The notes beneath the pieces are model-generated. The model worked only from the letters and a program-made list of their open reading frames with translations. It made no database searches and was not told where the DNA came from. From positions 558,001-622,000 of the forward strand of contig OZ025815.1 of assembly GCA_964019425.1 (NCBI GenBank): a stretch of DNA of 64,000 nucleotides, given 5' to 3'. Source of the stretch: Flectonema sp. DT1601 (Eukaryota > Euglenozoa > Diplonemea > Diplonemida > Diplonemidae). A program made the translations under genes and the position numbers. This document shows positions 57,714 through 64,000 of this stretch, one piece after another. Position 1 is the stretch's first letter, and each line of letters starts with the position of its first letter.

Positions 57714-60700
57714 ATCATGATGAAAAGAATTGGTTTTTTTGATTTGAACACTGAAATTAAAAATAAAAAATAAATAAAAAAAAACATACCTTTCGGAATA
57801 GCTGAGGCCATACTCTTAAATGTGTAATATAAACTAGTGCAAGTGACATCAACATCCATAGGAGGTGCGTTAAAGACAATTGATAATGTGTCAAAATTAA
57901 TGTTGCTTCTTGTTAATGTAAAGACAAACTGGTCAAGTGATCTTTTGTGGTACAGCTGATGAACTGTGGTGCTTACAGTTGATCCTTGCCTTATCAAATT
58001 CACGGTAAAATCAACCACTGATGGTGCCCAAAATGTTATCCTGAAACTAGCCACATCCAAGTATGAAAATGATATCACAAAAGTGTATCCAGCTGCAGCT
58101 GTGCTTGTAAATTTGTATCCTTTAAAAAGTTGAGGAGCGGGACTCAAACCTGACACATCATTCGCAATTGCCAAATCTCCCATAGTACTTACATATTGTG
58201 TAACAAACTCGCTGGATGTCGCTGTCGGAGCAGATCCAAAGTTGAACAGTCTGACAGAGCAATCCAATGGAAAGAATGAACAGCCTGGGAAAACTTCAGG
58301 CAATGGTAGAATCTTATCACCGAACGAATACATGACGTCATCAATGAAGAAGTTTGTAGCAACAGGAGTTGGTACTGACACGACGACCTTATCTAAATTT
58401 GATGCAACGAAAGTTGCGCAATAATAAGCCGTTGATGCAATCTGACAAGGGACATTAACGATAACTTCTTGAGTTTGGGAAACTGTAGCCAAAGATGTCG
58501 TGACACTAACTGTCTGTACAGCATCAGTAATTAACGTGAATCGAATGTCGCGAACCTGAGCAGGTACAACGTCGCCGTCGACCTTGATTCCAAATATCAT
58601 AGTAGCCACTTCTGTCGTTGGCAGATTCCAAGATTTTGAAAGCGGGAATTTATGATTTGCCACTGCTGGACAATTCCTTGAAGACGTTCCCAACAGGCTC
58701 ACAAAGTTACTCTCAACGTATTGATCTTCGGAAAATGAAGTAGTGCAAGTATCAAAGTCTACCGTGTACACGATACTCTCGTCAGGGAAAACTACTTGAG
58801 TACCAAAAGAATAAACAACATTATCAACATAGATATCTCCATTTCCGGGTGCGTTGGAAAAGGCAACGCTCCTGGTAGGAGTATTCGACGCGTGAATGAC
58901 ACACAACACATCAGCTGTTGAACCTGCTCCACATACACAACATGCTTGGTTAGCAACATACGTAGAACGCAGAGACTCAGAGCTTCCGACATTACCACAA
59001 CGGGTTGCATCATACCAATCACAACCGTTCATTGCAGTGTCTGTCCAGGTAACGCCTCCTGGAAGCGTTAAATCTGTACACACACTTGATAGGTCTGGTT
59101 TAGGTACTTCTGGTCCACCACAAACAAAAGCATCAGCCTGTGTGTATGTATTTGATCCCGAGTCATGTGTTACGATAATTGAAAACATCGGAAAGAACGA
59201 TGTCAACACCAGTCTGTAACTAGTCATCGGTACGAATGCTGTTCTAATATGTCCTACTCCTCCTGCTGATATAGCCAATGATCGGCTACCGTCATAGGAA
59301 AAGGGAGATCCAGTTGGCCCCCAGTTGCTTATTTCTTTTGACAGATATCCGGTACTCTCGAGTGGATTTGCGTTGAAATCTATCGTTAGCTTTCCTCGAA
59401 AGATTACATCAGCACCAGACAAGGAATGAGACACGGCACTTACAAAAATATCTGTTGTCACAGATGAAATGGTCAGCAATGAAAACAATTGTGAACTATC
59501 ACCGTTGGCATCAAACAAGTAAGACACACAAAAACCTGCTTCACATGGAACAGACGTCGTTACTGATTGAGACCAACCTCCAACAGTAAAACCTAAAAAG
59601 AATCTAGTCACTGTAAATGTTGTCTGTGTAAGAGATGAAAATTCAATTCTCACAGCGCTAGTAAAACCATCAAAATTGATAGATAACTCGTTCCCTGATA
59701 GTAATCCCAAACCCGAAGTCGAGGCTAACGAAGTTCCAGTCGAACACAACCGTATGAAGCTGTTTGGTAGTTGTTTCGGAACTGACATTCCGACAAACGA
59801 TTGAAAGTCTTCCTTAATAACACCTGTTGGATAGCTGCTTGACACAAAAGAATATTGAAATTCCTTAATAAACATTCCTTCAGCTGACTCCACAGTCATG
59901 TATTCAAAATTTGTTGTTTCTATCTTATGTTCTTCAGCGAACAGTGATACCCCAGCTGGCTTTGATATTGTTCCAGTCAGCACCGTTGGACTTGGATCGT
60001 GATTAAATAGTTTAATAGAATAGGATGCTCCAACAGTCTGTGAGACAAAAACCATTCTGACAAATTGGACATTCGTTGCGAATAATATAACTTGAGGACT
60101 AGTAACAACCCATCCCTTCACTGGTGCAGTGCCGCAGGTGTTTATATCAAAAGCAGTTGAGCTTCCAACATCCGAAACTGTTATTGTTGAAGGGAATGTT
60201 GGATTACTGAATGTTGTAGTGCTGTCAACTTGAGCGATCATTTCAATCAAATATTCCACCGAATTAAACGCAATTGATTCAAAAGAATCTGTGAGAGGTA
60301 ATCTCACAAAACCAGTTGGTGTGATAGGATATTTTACAGTATCATAAGTGTATGTGAGACTGTTTATTTGAATACCCGCGATATCAATTTGAATAAAATT
60401 AATAGGAGAGGTCAACGTCACAATCGCGTATCTTAAACCCGACAACGGATAGTTGTTATCAATTGTAACAAGAATTGGTACTCCAACTCCATTCATAAGC
60501 GTGACAACTTCTGGTGTCGCAGTGAACAATCTCAAACGTACTTCTTGCACATTCCTCCATGAAAAGAAAATTCTTTCATTTACTATCCCCGGAGTATATG
60601 ACACGTGTCTGGATGACGATGTGGTCAACGACGGAACAGGTCCAAAAAAAACATCATAATCTAAAACAGCATCAAAATTAGATGAAAATGATGGGGCAAA

Positions 60701-63700
60701 AGCATCGAAGTCAAGCATGTAACTCTTGTCTGGGAACCTGTTGAGGGTTTTCGTACTCGTGGGAAATCCATAATATAAATTATCGATTTCAATTTCATTT
60801 TCGGATCCGGTTATTTCAACCAACTGAGTCGCGTCAGGTAACGTCACTGTCGCGCAATATATCGATGCGGCACTCGGATCACATAAAGTAGTCATTGGGA
60901 CTGTTATTGATGATACTACCAATTCAGAAACCATTGATTTAATAGTGTACACTTGAGTGTTGGTAGTTGATACTACTGTGAACCTAACAAAATTAGCAGC
61001 CAAGGGATAGTTCACGCTATTAACTTCACGTCTAAATCCAAACACTGCTGTATTTCCACTCCAGAATAAGCTTCTGCTAACTGATGGAGTTACTATTGTG
61101 CTCCATCTGCTGGCAGCTGATGTTGTGGTGTCAAAGTGAAAGAAGTTATTAAGGAATTCTGTACCTGTAACAACAGCTGGCAGACTGTCAAAGTTTAGGT
61201 GGTAGAAATCTTCTTTTGGCGTATTCGGAAGAAAACTGTAAAAGAAATTGTCAACATAAAGATTGTTAGTTGTGCTTGTTGTGATGGTGAGAGAATCAGA
61301 CGCCACTTGTGTGAGAAAATCATAGCAATATGTCTCGATTGGTGATCCTCCTCCACATGTACAACAAGCTTCTCTACCAACAAAACCATCGTTTCTGAGA
61401 CCTTCTGTAGATCCATCAGCAACACAGGTAACAGTGTCAACATAGTGAGAAGTGCAATCTCTACCCATCGAGTCTTGCCATGGCATTGAAGCGATTTCAA
61501 GATTTTGACATGTTCTGTCAGTTGGTTTTCGTAAATCTAGTCCTCCACATTTATAAGCACTCGACTGATCAAATGTGACGGTGCTGCCAATTACACCATC
61601 CAATGAAAGACTAACCTCACCACTGAACATTTCCGCAAACGAGATTATCGTAAATCTCGAATATAAGAATGGCATATGTGCAGCTGACAGAACAACACTA
61701 GTGGATGGAGTTAACCTCAGAGATGAGGTACCATCAAAAGAAGTATCTTCCAATCTGTCAGCTGAGATGTGAATATAGTTACTAATTAATTCACTTCCAG
61801 TCAAAGGATCAGTCAGCGTATTGAAATCTGCAACCTGGAGACCTGGAACGATATCAGTCGTGAGATCAAAACTATATTTAATATCTCTGAGAGTAATATC
61901 ACCAGCAGAGGGGTTTGTAAATGTGATTTCATCAAACAAAGCCGTGGAGTATGTTCCTAAGCTATCTATAACATAGAAAGTATCACACATGACACCAGGT
62001 ATCGTACCACAGGTTTGAGTACCAGGTACCGAATTCGAAAAAACAACATCACCCTTCCAAGAATAAGTAATCTGCAAAGTTGACCCCGATGTCGTTGAAA
62101 ACGTCACTCGGAATTTCCTCACACTCAATTTAATTCCATCAGGGTTCTTGAACAAGAATGTTACTGTATTAGATGATCCTGAGAGGATAATTGCGCTATT
62201 TCCGTCATAAGTACCAACTGGCGATGCTCCCGGGTGTATAACCTGAACGTGTTTTGCATCGACATGACCACTTCCAATGTCAGTTGATAAATCGATTTCA
62301 AACAATCCAGTTGGTATGATTCCATTATTATCAAATGTAAATAAGATCTGTTCAATTGTAAAAGTCGTTACTGATACTGAAAAGGTCATTATGTTGAAAT
62401 TCGGAATGTCACTCCCTCTGACGTAATATTCTTTTACATAGTGTCCGATAGTAGGCAGTAGAATAGCAGAGGTAGTTGTAAACTCAAGTTGAACAATTGA
62501 ACTTCCAACAGCGATATCGATTGTAGCGGAAGTACCTGGAAGAAGTGATCCTTGCGGAATACGGAATTCAATTATGATGTCGCGTATGATTTGAGAAAAC
62601 CCAAATGTCAATGCGTTTGGAATCGTATTTAGAAGTCGCATTCTATTCCTGACATCAGGAGTTCCTCCTGTTAGGGTTCCTGTCATTCCAAGATCGTGAC
62701 CGATTATCAACGTCGTTGGATCAAAAAATGATAAATGATTAAACGGGTTTCCAGTAAACGTTGATACCAACTGAAGTCCAGTCGGCAATACTGCTGTCTC
62801 ATCAAACGAGTAGTACATTTCATCTAAATAACAACTTCCCGCAGCACTTGCGAATGTAATTTCATGAAAAGGTGAAGTACTTTCGTACATTACAGCAAAT
62901 GTTGTTGTTCCGCTTCCACTTGATACCGGTGGTGAGTTCAACATAGTAATAGTTTCTGGTGCGGTTGCCACCGCAAGTCTTTTTGTTACTGTGATTGTTG
63001 TAGACGAAACATCACAAAAAACCATAACTCTAAAATGAGTTACTCTGATATGGCTGAATTTTATGGATCGACCTCCCGTAGAAAAGTCTAACCCACCGTT
63101 CGTAACCCCTCCAGTAACAAGATTAACTGGACATGGATCAGCGCATAGTGTTGACGGACTCGAAACCTCAGACACTGATGATATATAGTAAGAATCAACA
63201 AGTGCTTGATGGACTAAATCTGACGGAAATTGTTGACGAAAGACTCCTTCCAACAACACAACAGTATCTGGGGAAGACGGTTCCAATGAGAATTGAATGT
63301 CATCGACGTATATATTAGCTGCAGGTGTTGTTGATGTGAGTTCAACCTCCTCGACGAGACCAACGACGACGGTGGCGCAAAATGGTCCAGTTGGGATGCT
63401 TAAATCACAAGGATCTGAAATTGCTTCTGTTCTTGACCTGAGTGGCTGTCCACCATTGTTTCCTTTCACAATAACGTCAATGACTGTGTCAGTTCGGATA
63501 ACCATTTTGATAGCAGCAGGAATAGGAACAGTTCCACCCTGGACTTCAACTCCAAACTTGAGGGAAGACCCAGACGAAGCTGACCACACCTGACTTCCAT
63601 CAACTGTAGTCAATGAAGAAGCAGGGTTTAGAGATAGCAGTCCAAATGATTTATAATTATTGGTTTCACTAAAGCCTGAAAGACCTTCAAAATCAGCAAC

Positions 63701-64000
63701 TTGTTTTGTTGAAGGAAACAAGACTGTATCAGTGAATGAAAAGATAAAATTATCAACTGATAATGTCAATCCCGACTGAGTAGTTGTAATAGTCAAGCTA
63801 TCGATTTCAATATCTGACGTAATGTAATGACAGAGAACCTTCGAAGCTGATCCGGCATCGCATGCGCAACATGCTTCAGAAGCGATGAACTCGTTACGAA
63901 ACATATCTGTTGCTCCACTCGTTTGACAATTATCGAGAGAAGCATAATCACTACAGCTATCGCCTGCACTGTCTACCCAAGGGCCCCCCGCTGCTAAGGT
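1..64000 (-). CDS. Giant modular repeat protein, internal fragment (open at both window edges)
   Basis: A single minus-strand frame stays open across the whole window; codons start at 64000 and every third base below it. I read the left 15.6 kb codon by codon and sampled the rest densely without meeting a stop. Removing the 111-bp intron leaves 21,296 codons, with neither start nor stop codon inside the window. Domains in N-to-C order are about 100 beta-sandwich modules of about 160 residues (64000 to about 15600), each ending in a strand like VDDIxYSFD plus a PxG linker, then about 5,200 residues rich in EGF-like, LNR-like, ephrin-receptor-like and CC-pair cysteine motifs. The translation is low-complexity-poor and rich in regularly spaced Cys, Trp and Gly, which shadow frames are not. 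A secreted or surface adhesion/matrix role is inferred from extracellular domain types; signal peptide and membrane anchor, if any, lie outside. I do not recognise a named orthologue. Confidence 0.92.
1400..1640 (-). other. EGF-like domain
   Basis: The frame shows CRWNKKCEDLPCSGYPC, DDGIHGSGSCLCGIGRAGIAC and an EF immediately after. The C-x-C-x(2)-G-x(2)-G-x(2)-C ending is the EGF signature. The segment follows, in protein order, the region carrying the CEDC/CQC cysteines near 1620-1690. Confidence 0.6.
1950..4150 (-). other. Possible beta-propeller-like segment
   Basis: Over about 730 residues several similar strands recur: NMFFLATTDWETQAG, EHYLFVLAEQRLNIY, SVVFYYDNGEG with KLWQWTNTGSTQ, GIYYILHKGG, HILFWAYDNQEIS and HLYRMSVNGDTS. 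The LWxW and LYxW/LYRM strands followed by a Gly/Thr turn recall the ELWxxDGT repeats of some extracellular propellers. About six blades could fit. The segment has few cysteines, unlike its neighbours. The assignment is based on pattern only. Confidence 0.35.
4880..5650 (-). other. EGF-like domains flanking a beta segment
   Basis: The frame has CCNGNGLCCAGENSC, CDCHESPEFGFY, CSSCKTGFGGLRC, then a Cys-free beta segment of about 55 residues, CNGRGICSLDSNG with YCHCKPEYRGDAC, DCCGGRGTCTTL and SCTSCYSDPERGYW. The CNGRGxC and CxCxxxYxGxxC endings are standard EGF signatures. About three domains are present. Confidence 0.65.
6400..7120 (-). other. Possible beta-propeller-like blades
   Basis: Repeated hydrophobic strands followed by a turn are visible: TVYLHVLKQRHIFVYSASAG near 7060-7130, HWLILTKNNRVC near 6890 and DLYFFKFSKSEIRKWKDLN near 6560-6620. 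This alternation (hydrophobic strand, polar turn, strand ending near Trp) resembles propeller blades such as those in NHL- or WD-like folds, but no diagnostic motif is complete, so the call is tentative. Confidence 0.3.
7430..7790 (-). other. EGF-like domains
   Basis: The frame shows VECQCSDGFGLL, DCRRCAVGRFPQP, a CSLQC cluster and CTCIGGWKGIDCSQC. The endings CxCxxGF and CxCxGGWxGxxC are typical of EGF and laminin-EGF domains. They precede, in protein order, the propeller-like segment at about 6400-7120. Confidence 0.6.
10228..10272 (-). other. Pro/Thr-rich linker
   Basis: The frame reads PPTPVPTPAPTPGP, a short extended linker between two Cys-rich parts. Such linkers are usual between extracellular domains and are likely sites of O-glycosylation; this is inference. 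Confidence 0.75.
10955..12093 (-). other. Three copies of a CC-pair module (TCxxYV...CC...YxxCxxEC)
   Basis: Three segments share the order TC, an aromatic residue, about eight residues, CC, a spaced Cys, a Pro-containing turn, then Y/I-x(2)-C-x(3)-C. They lie at about 11970-12093 (CCTKTLSSC ... LYSICKSAC), 11763-11902 (EACCRYDGQLSRC ... MYSVCKLEC) and 10955-11105 (DRCCSHDRTQ ... IYMICPDEC). The first two are adjacent; the third is separated by about 650 bp of non-Cys sequence. I do not recognise the family. Confidence 0.55.
12110..13540 (-). other. Cys-rich segment with CC pairs
   Basis: Dense cysteine patterns with several CC pairs include TCCRQCDSDFAIRRC near 13200, ETCCQKVEC near 12740 and CPEDYPFSYLGGHRCCE near 12250-12300. 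The last motif, CP-x(2)-YPF-x-Y-x-GG-x(2)-CC, recalls a small extracellular module seen in other eukaryotic secreted proteins, but I cannot name the family. The coding frame is unbroken and no domain boundary is clear. Confidence 0.5.
13550..14100 (-). other. Ephrin-receptor-like (GCC2/GCC3-type) Cys repeats
   Basis: The frame shows SCETCPQSTRTS, CSLCPLGTHSTGRGEC, CVECSPGTYSYGGDYTSG with a following DTFC, and CKTCPVTQTSKPG. Repetition of CxxCPxGT followed by a Gly-rich turn and a later Cys is the signature of ephrin-receptor-like/GCC repeats, extracellular disulfide-rich modules found in many protist surface proteins. About four units are present. A non-Cys segment of about 150 residues (14100-14580) separates them from the EGF cluster. 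Confidence 0.65.
14640..15240 (-). other. EGF-like domain cluster
   Basis: Several consecutive six-cysteine patterns are visible: SNPCGPGQTC followed by YICTCTCEGC near 15000-15110, LNECSSVELSDVC with SCQC near 14720-14840, and LDECDTSEERC with WMCVC near 14600-14700. The last two begin with a D/N-E-C sequence as in calcium-binding EGF domains. These domains mediate extracellular protein contacts. Exact boundaries are approximate. Confidence 0.65.
15265..15390 (-). other. LNR (Lin-12/Notch repeat)-like motif
   Basis: The frame reads CVDKSRLGNGICDVELNF and, after a short insertion, NPNFDNGDCE. The LGNGxCD and FDNGDC halves match the core of Lin-12/Notch repeats, calcium-binding mini-domains stabilised by disulfides, although the middle cysteines are not in canonical positions. 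It lies just C-terminal of the beta-sandwich stalk, preceded by a stretch of spaced Cys (CxxC pairs, 15390-15560). Confidence 0.5.
15600..20969 (-). other. C-terminal-side flank: about 12 diverged A+T-rich beta-sandwich modules
   Basis: Module-ending strands are visible near 20570 (FTFDKS), 20130 (FTFESG), 19650 (YDFRPY), 19180 (YTFNP), 18700 (FHFSKS), 18220 (YTFKDQ), 17800 (YAFDGH), 17400 (weak), 17020 (FSYTDQ), 16575 (YDFDGV), 16085 (YSFVGK) and 15625 (VDDFEYCFDG). The first modules align one for one with the start of an array unit: the linker IITEEFSDISNG corresponds to the array AIEEAFSDYNNG, and the module near 20130 corresponds to the one that holds the Cys insert in the array, but here the insert is absent. 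The last strand contains a Cys and leads directly into the Cys-rich part, so the module stalk ends here. Confidence 0.75.
20970..25847 (-). repeat. Array unit 1 (most C-terminal)
   Basis: Full 4,878-bp unit. Its left edge is the C-terminal end of the array: identity to other units ceases inside the PxG linker after a YSFDG strand, and the A+T-rich module that follows is still homologous to the one expected. It carries G at 22592, a variant shared only with unit 4. Its Cys insert lies at about 24915-25075 (EACCGCGGGS). Confidence 0.95.
25848..30725 (-). repeat. Array unit 2, with module map
   Basis: Full unit, used here as the reference. Read N to C (right to left), module-ending strands lie at about 30281-30322 (YSFDM), 29647-29689 (LSFDG), 29157-29196 (YGFAEG), 28681-28741 (YYRFD), 28232-28273 (FAFDSS), 27743-27784 (YSFDKT), 27321-27360 (MAFDET), 26800-26850 (WYGFVP), 26296-26350 (FSFSSD) and 25857-25890 (YSFDGS). 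Spacings are 425-520 bp, except about 630 bp between the first two, where the Cys insert (about 29793-29953) is embedded. The variant site 27470 is A. About 27 of 32 codons sampled near 30320-30230 end in G or C. Confidence 0.95.
30726..35603 (-). repeat. Array unit 3
   Basis: Full 4,878-bp unit, no difference from unit 2 noticed; the variable site at 32348 is A. The Cys insert is at about 34671-34831. Confidence 0.95.
35604..40481 (-). repeat. Array unit 4
   Basis: Full unit. It shares with unit 1, and no other, the G at the variable site (37226; a silent AAC/AAT change in an Asn codon on the coding strand). The Cys insert is at about 39549-39709. Confidence 0.95.
40482..45359 (-). repeat. 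Array unit 5
   Basis: Full unit, no private difference noticed; the variable site at 42104 is A. The Cys insert is at about 44427-44587. Confidence 0.95.
45360..50237 (-). repeat. Array unit 6
   Basis: Full unit. The variable site at 46982 is A. It carries the only private missense difference seen inside full units: T instead of C at 49277, changing a Met codon (ATG) to Ile (ATA) just C-terminal of the Cys insert (insert at about 49305-49465). Confidence 0.95.
50238..53759 (-). repeat. Array unit 7, partial (3,522 bp, most N-terminal)
   Basis: The first 3,359 bp match the other units; the variable site at 51860 is A. Toward its right end seven substitutions fall between 53597 and 53680, after which 79 bp again match exactly up to 53759. 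The changes alter residues next to a VDDI strand (Tyr to Trp, Thr to Ala, Met to Ile) and a VVGS segment. Beyond 53759 the sequence drops to a diverged A+T-rich paralogue in mid-module, with no frame change. Confidence 0.93.
54163..54329 (-). other. Cys-rich insert (ACCxCGGG type) next to the array
   Basis: The frame reads CSDL, SWTD, a spaced Cys pair, then QQACCDCGGGSS. It is the diverged A+T-rich counterpart of the insert in every array unit (CSDL...EACCGCGGGS), at the spacing expected for one more unit (about 4,856 bp from the insert at 49305). This shows that the ten-module unit existed in this flank as well as in the array. Confidence 0.75.
57679..57789 (-). other. Probable spliceosomal intron, 111 bp, phase 1, stop-free
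   Basis: The coding frame is interrupted by an A+T-rich low-complexity stretch bounded by GTATGT at 57789 and CAG at 57681-57679. Splicing joins AAA G to GT GTT and gives the normal linker ending IPKG followed by VQVV, so the intron sits in the PxG linker between two modules. It contains 28 consecutive adenines on the coding strand (57709-57682) just before the acceptor, so the acceptor lacks a pyrimidine tract. The length is a multiple of three and no stop occurs in frame, so retention would add 37 residues, including a run of about nine lysines, without breaking the protein. A more conventional acceptor (TTTTAATTTCAG, ending at 57751) lies inside and would give a 39-bp intron. RNA data would be needed to choose. 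Confidence 0.8.
58921..59081 (-). other. Cys-rich insert (ACCxCGAG type)
   Basis: The frame contains a leading Cys, TWTD, a spaced Cys pair and NQACCVCGAGS. It is five modules downstream of the preceding insert and ten modules upstream of the next, so the period changes here from about 2.4 kb to about 4.65 kb (4.76 kb including the intron). Confidence 0.7.
61345..61511 (-). other. Cys-rich insert (ACCxCGGG type)
   Basis: The coding strand reads C-x(n)-W-x-D-x(n)-C and then EACCTCGGGS, about 50 residues spliced into a beta-sandwich module between the IKYSFD end near 61870 and the FYSF end near 61225. It lies about 2.5 kb (five modules) from the insert at the right edge and about 2.4 kb from the next. 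Family assignment as ShK-like is tentative; the cysteine pattern itself is clear. Confidence 0.7.
63851..64000 (-). other. Cys-rich insert (ACCxC type), partial at window edge
   Basis: Reading from the right edge, the frame shows PWVDSAGDSC, a Tyr, a spaced Cys, then EACCACDAGS and a further Cys (KVLC). The pattern W-x-D-x(n)-C-x(2)-Y-x(n)-C-x(about 20)-ACCxC matches the other inserts in this protein and resembles ShK-like six-cysteine mini-domains. It is the first of the repeating inserts in the window and its beginning lies beyond base 64000. Confidence 0.7.

Larger units (their letters stand above)
53760..64000 (-). other. N-terminal-side flank: about 21 diverged A+T-rich beta-sandwich modules
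   Basis: Module-ending strands of the form DDIxYSFD, usually followed by PxG, fall near 63740, 63285, 62800, 62330, 61870, 61225, 60765, 60335, 59835, 59385, 58800, 58320, 57815, 57285, 56880, 56460, 56000, 55490, 55085, 54680 and 54031. Spacing is about 430-520 bp, wider where the Cys insert sits. A typical module starts with a D/NFxxL segment, has a central Trp and a segment like LKFGVEV, then FCATV and a final VYVDDIQFS strand. Such a terminal acidic DD strand is typical of calcium-binding jelly-roll carbohydrate-binding or adhesin domains, so a lectin-like fold is a reasonable inference but not proven. Paralogues differ widely, so this part is older than the array. Some module ends (59385, 56000) are weak. 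Confidence 0.75.

Noticed and set aside
1-64000. Bacterial giant gene rather than eukaryotic
   Set aside because: Considered because the intron is in frame and stop-free and giant bacterial genes exist; rejected because of the GTATGT...CAG low-complexity insertion precisely in a linker and the eukaryote-type EGF, LNR-like and ephrin-receptor-like modules. The rejection is moderate, not certain.
1-64000. tRNA, rRNA or other RNA genes and promoter or terminator signals
   Set aside because: None recognised; the whole window is internal to a coding region, so such signals are not expected.

Overview
The window looks like a eukaryotic (probably protist) chromosome segment lying entirely inside one giant protein-coding gene on the minus strand. 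One reading frame, whose codons begin at minus-strand positions congruent to 1 modulo 3, runs from base 64000 down to base 2. I found no TAA, TAG or TGA in any part of it that I read. It covers 21,333 codon positions, or 21,296 codons once a single apparent 111-bp GT-AG intron is removed, and it is open at both edges. Eukaryotic origin is suggested by the intron and by tandem EGF-like, ephrin-receptor-like and Notch/LNR-like cysteine modules. The absence of TAA and TAG argues against a ciliate-type code. I cannot name the lineage; the short Cys module ending in ACCxCGGG is, as far as I recall, typical of proteins from marine protists.

Layout, N-terminus to C-terminus (right to left). (1) 64000-53760: about 21 beta-sandwich (jelly-roll-like) modules of about 160 residues, A+T-rich. 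Each ends in a strand like VYVDDIxYSFD followed by a PxG linker. A Cys-rich insert (ACCxCGGG) recurs every 5 modules, then every 10. The intron lies here, at 57679-57789. (2) 53759-20970: the same modules as a near-perfect direct tandem array with a 4,878-bp unit (1,626 codons, ten modules), 6.72 copies. This DNA is strikingly G+C-rich, especially at third codon positions, and both edges are abrupt, in frame and in module register. (3) 20969 to about 15600: about 12 diverged A+T-rich modules without the Cys insert. (4) about 15600-1: a cysteine-rich C-terminal part with an LNR-like motif, EGF-like domains, ephrin-receptor-like repeats, CC-pair modules, a Pro/Thr linker, two segments resembling beta-propeller blades, and more EGF-like domains at the left edge.

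The organisation suggests a secreted or cell-surface giant adhesion or matrix-type protein: a very long stalk of roughly 100 beta-sandwich modules, lengthened and homogenised by recombination, joined to a disulfide-rich region. Function, localisation and length beyond the window are inference. No second gene, RNA gene, CRISPR array, transposon or promoter was supported; the many short open frames on the plus strand and in other minus frames are shadows of this coding sequence.
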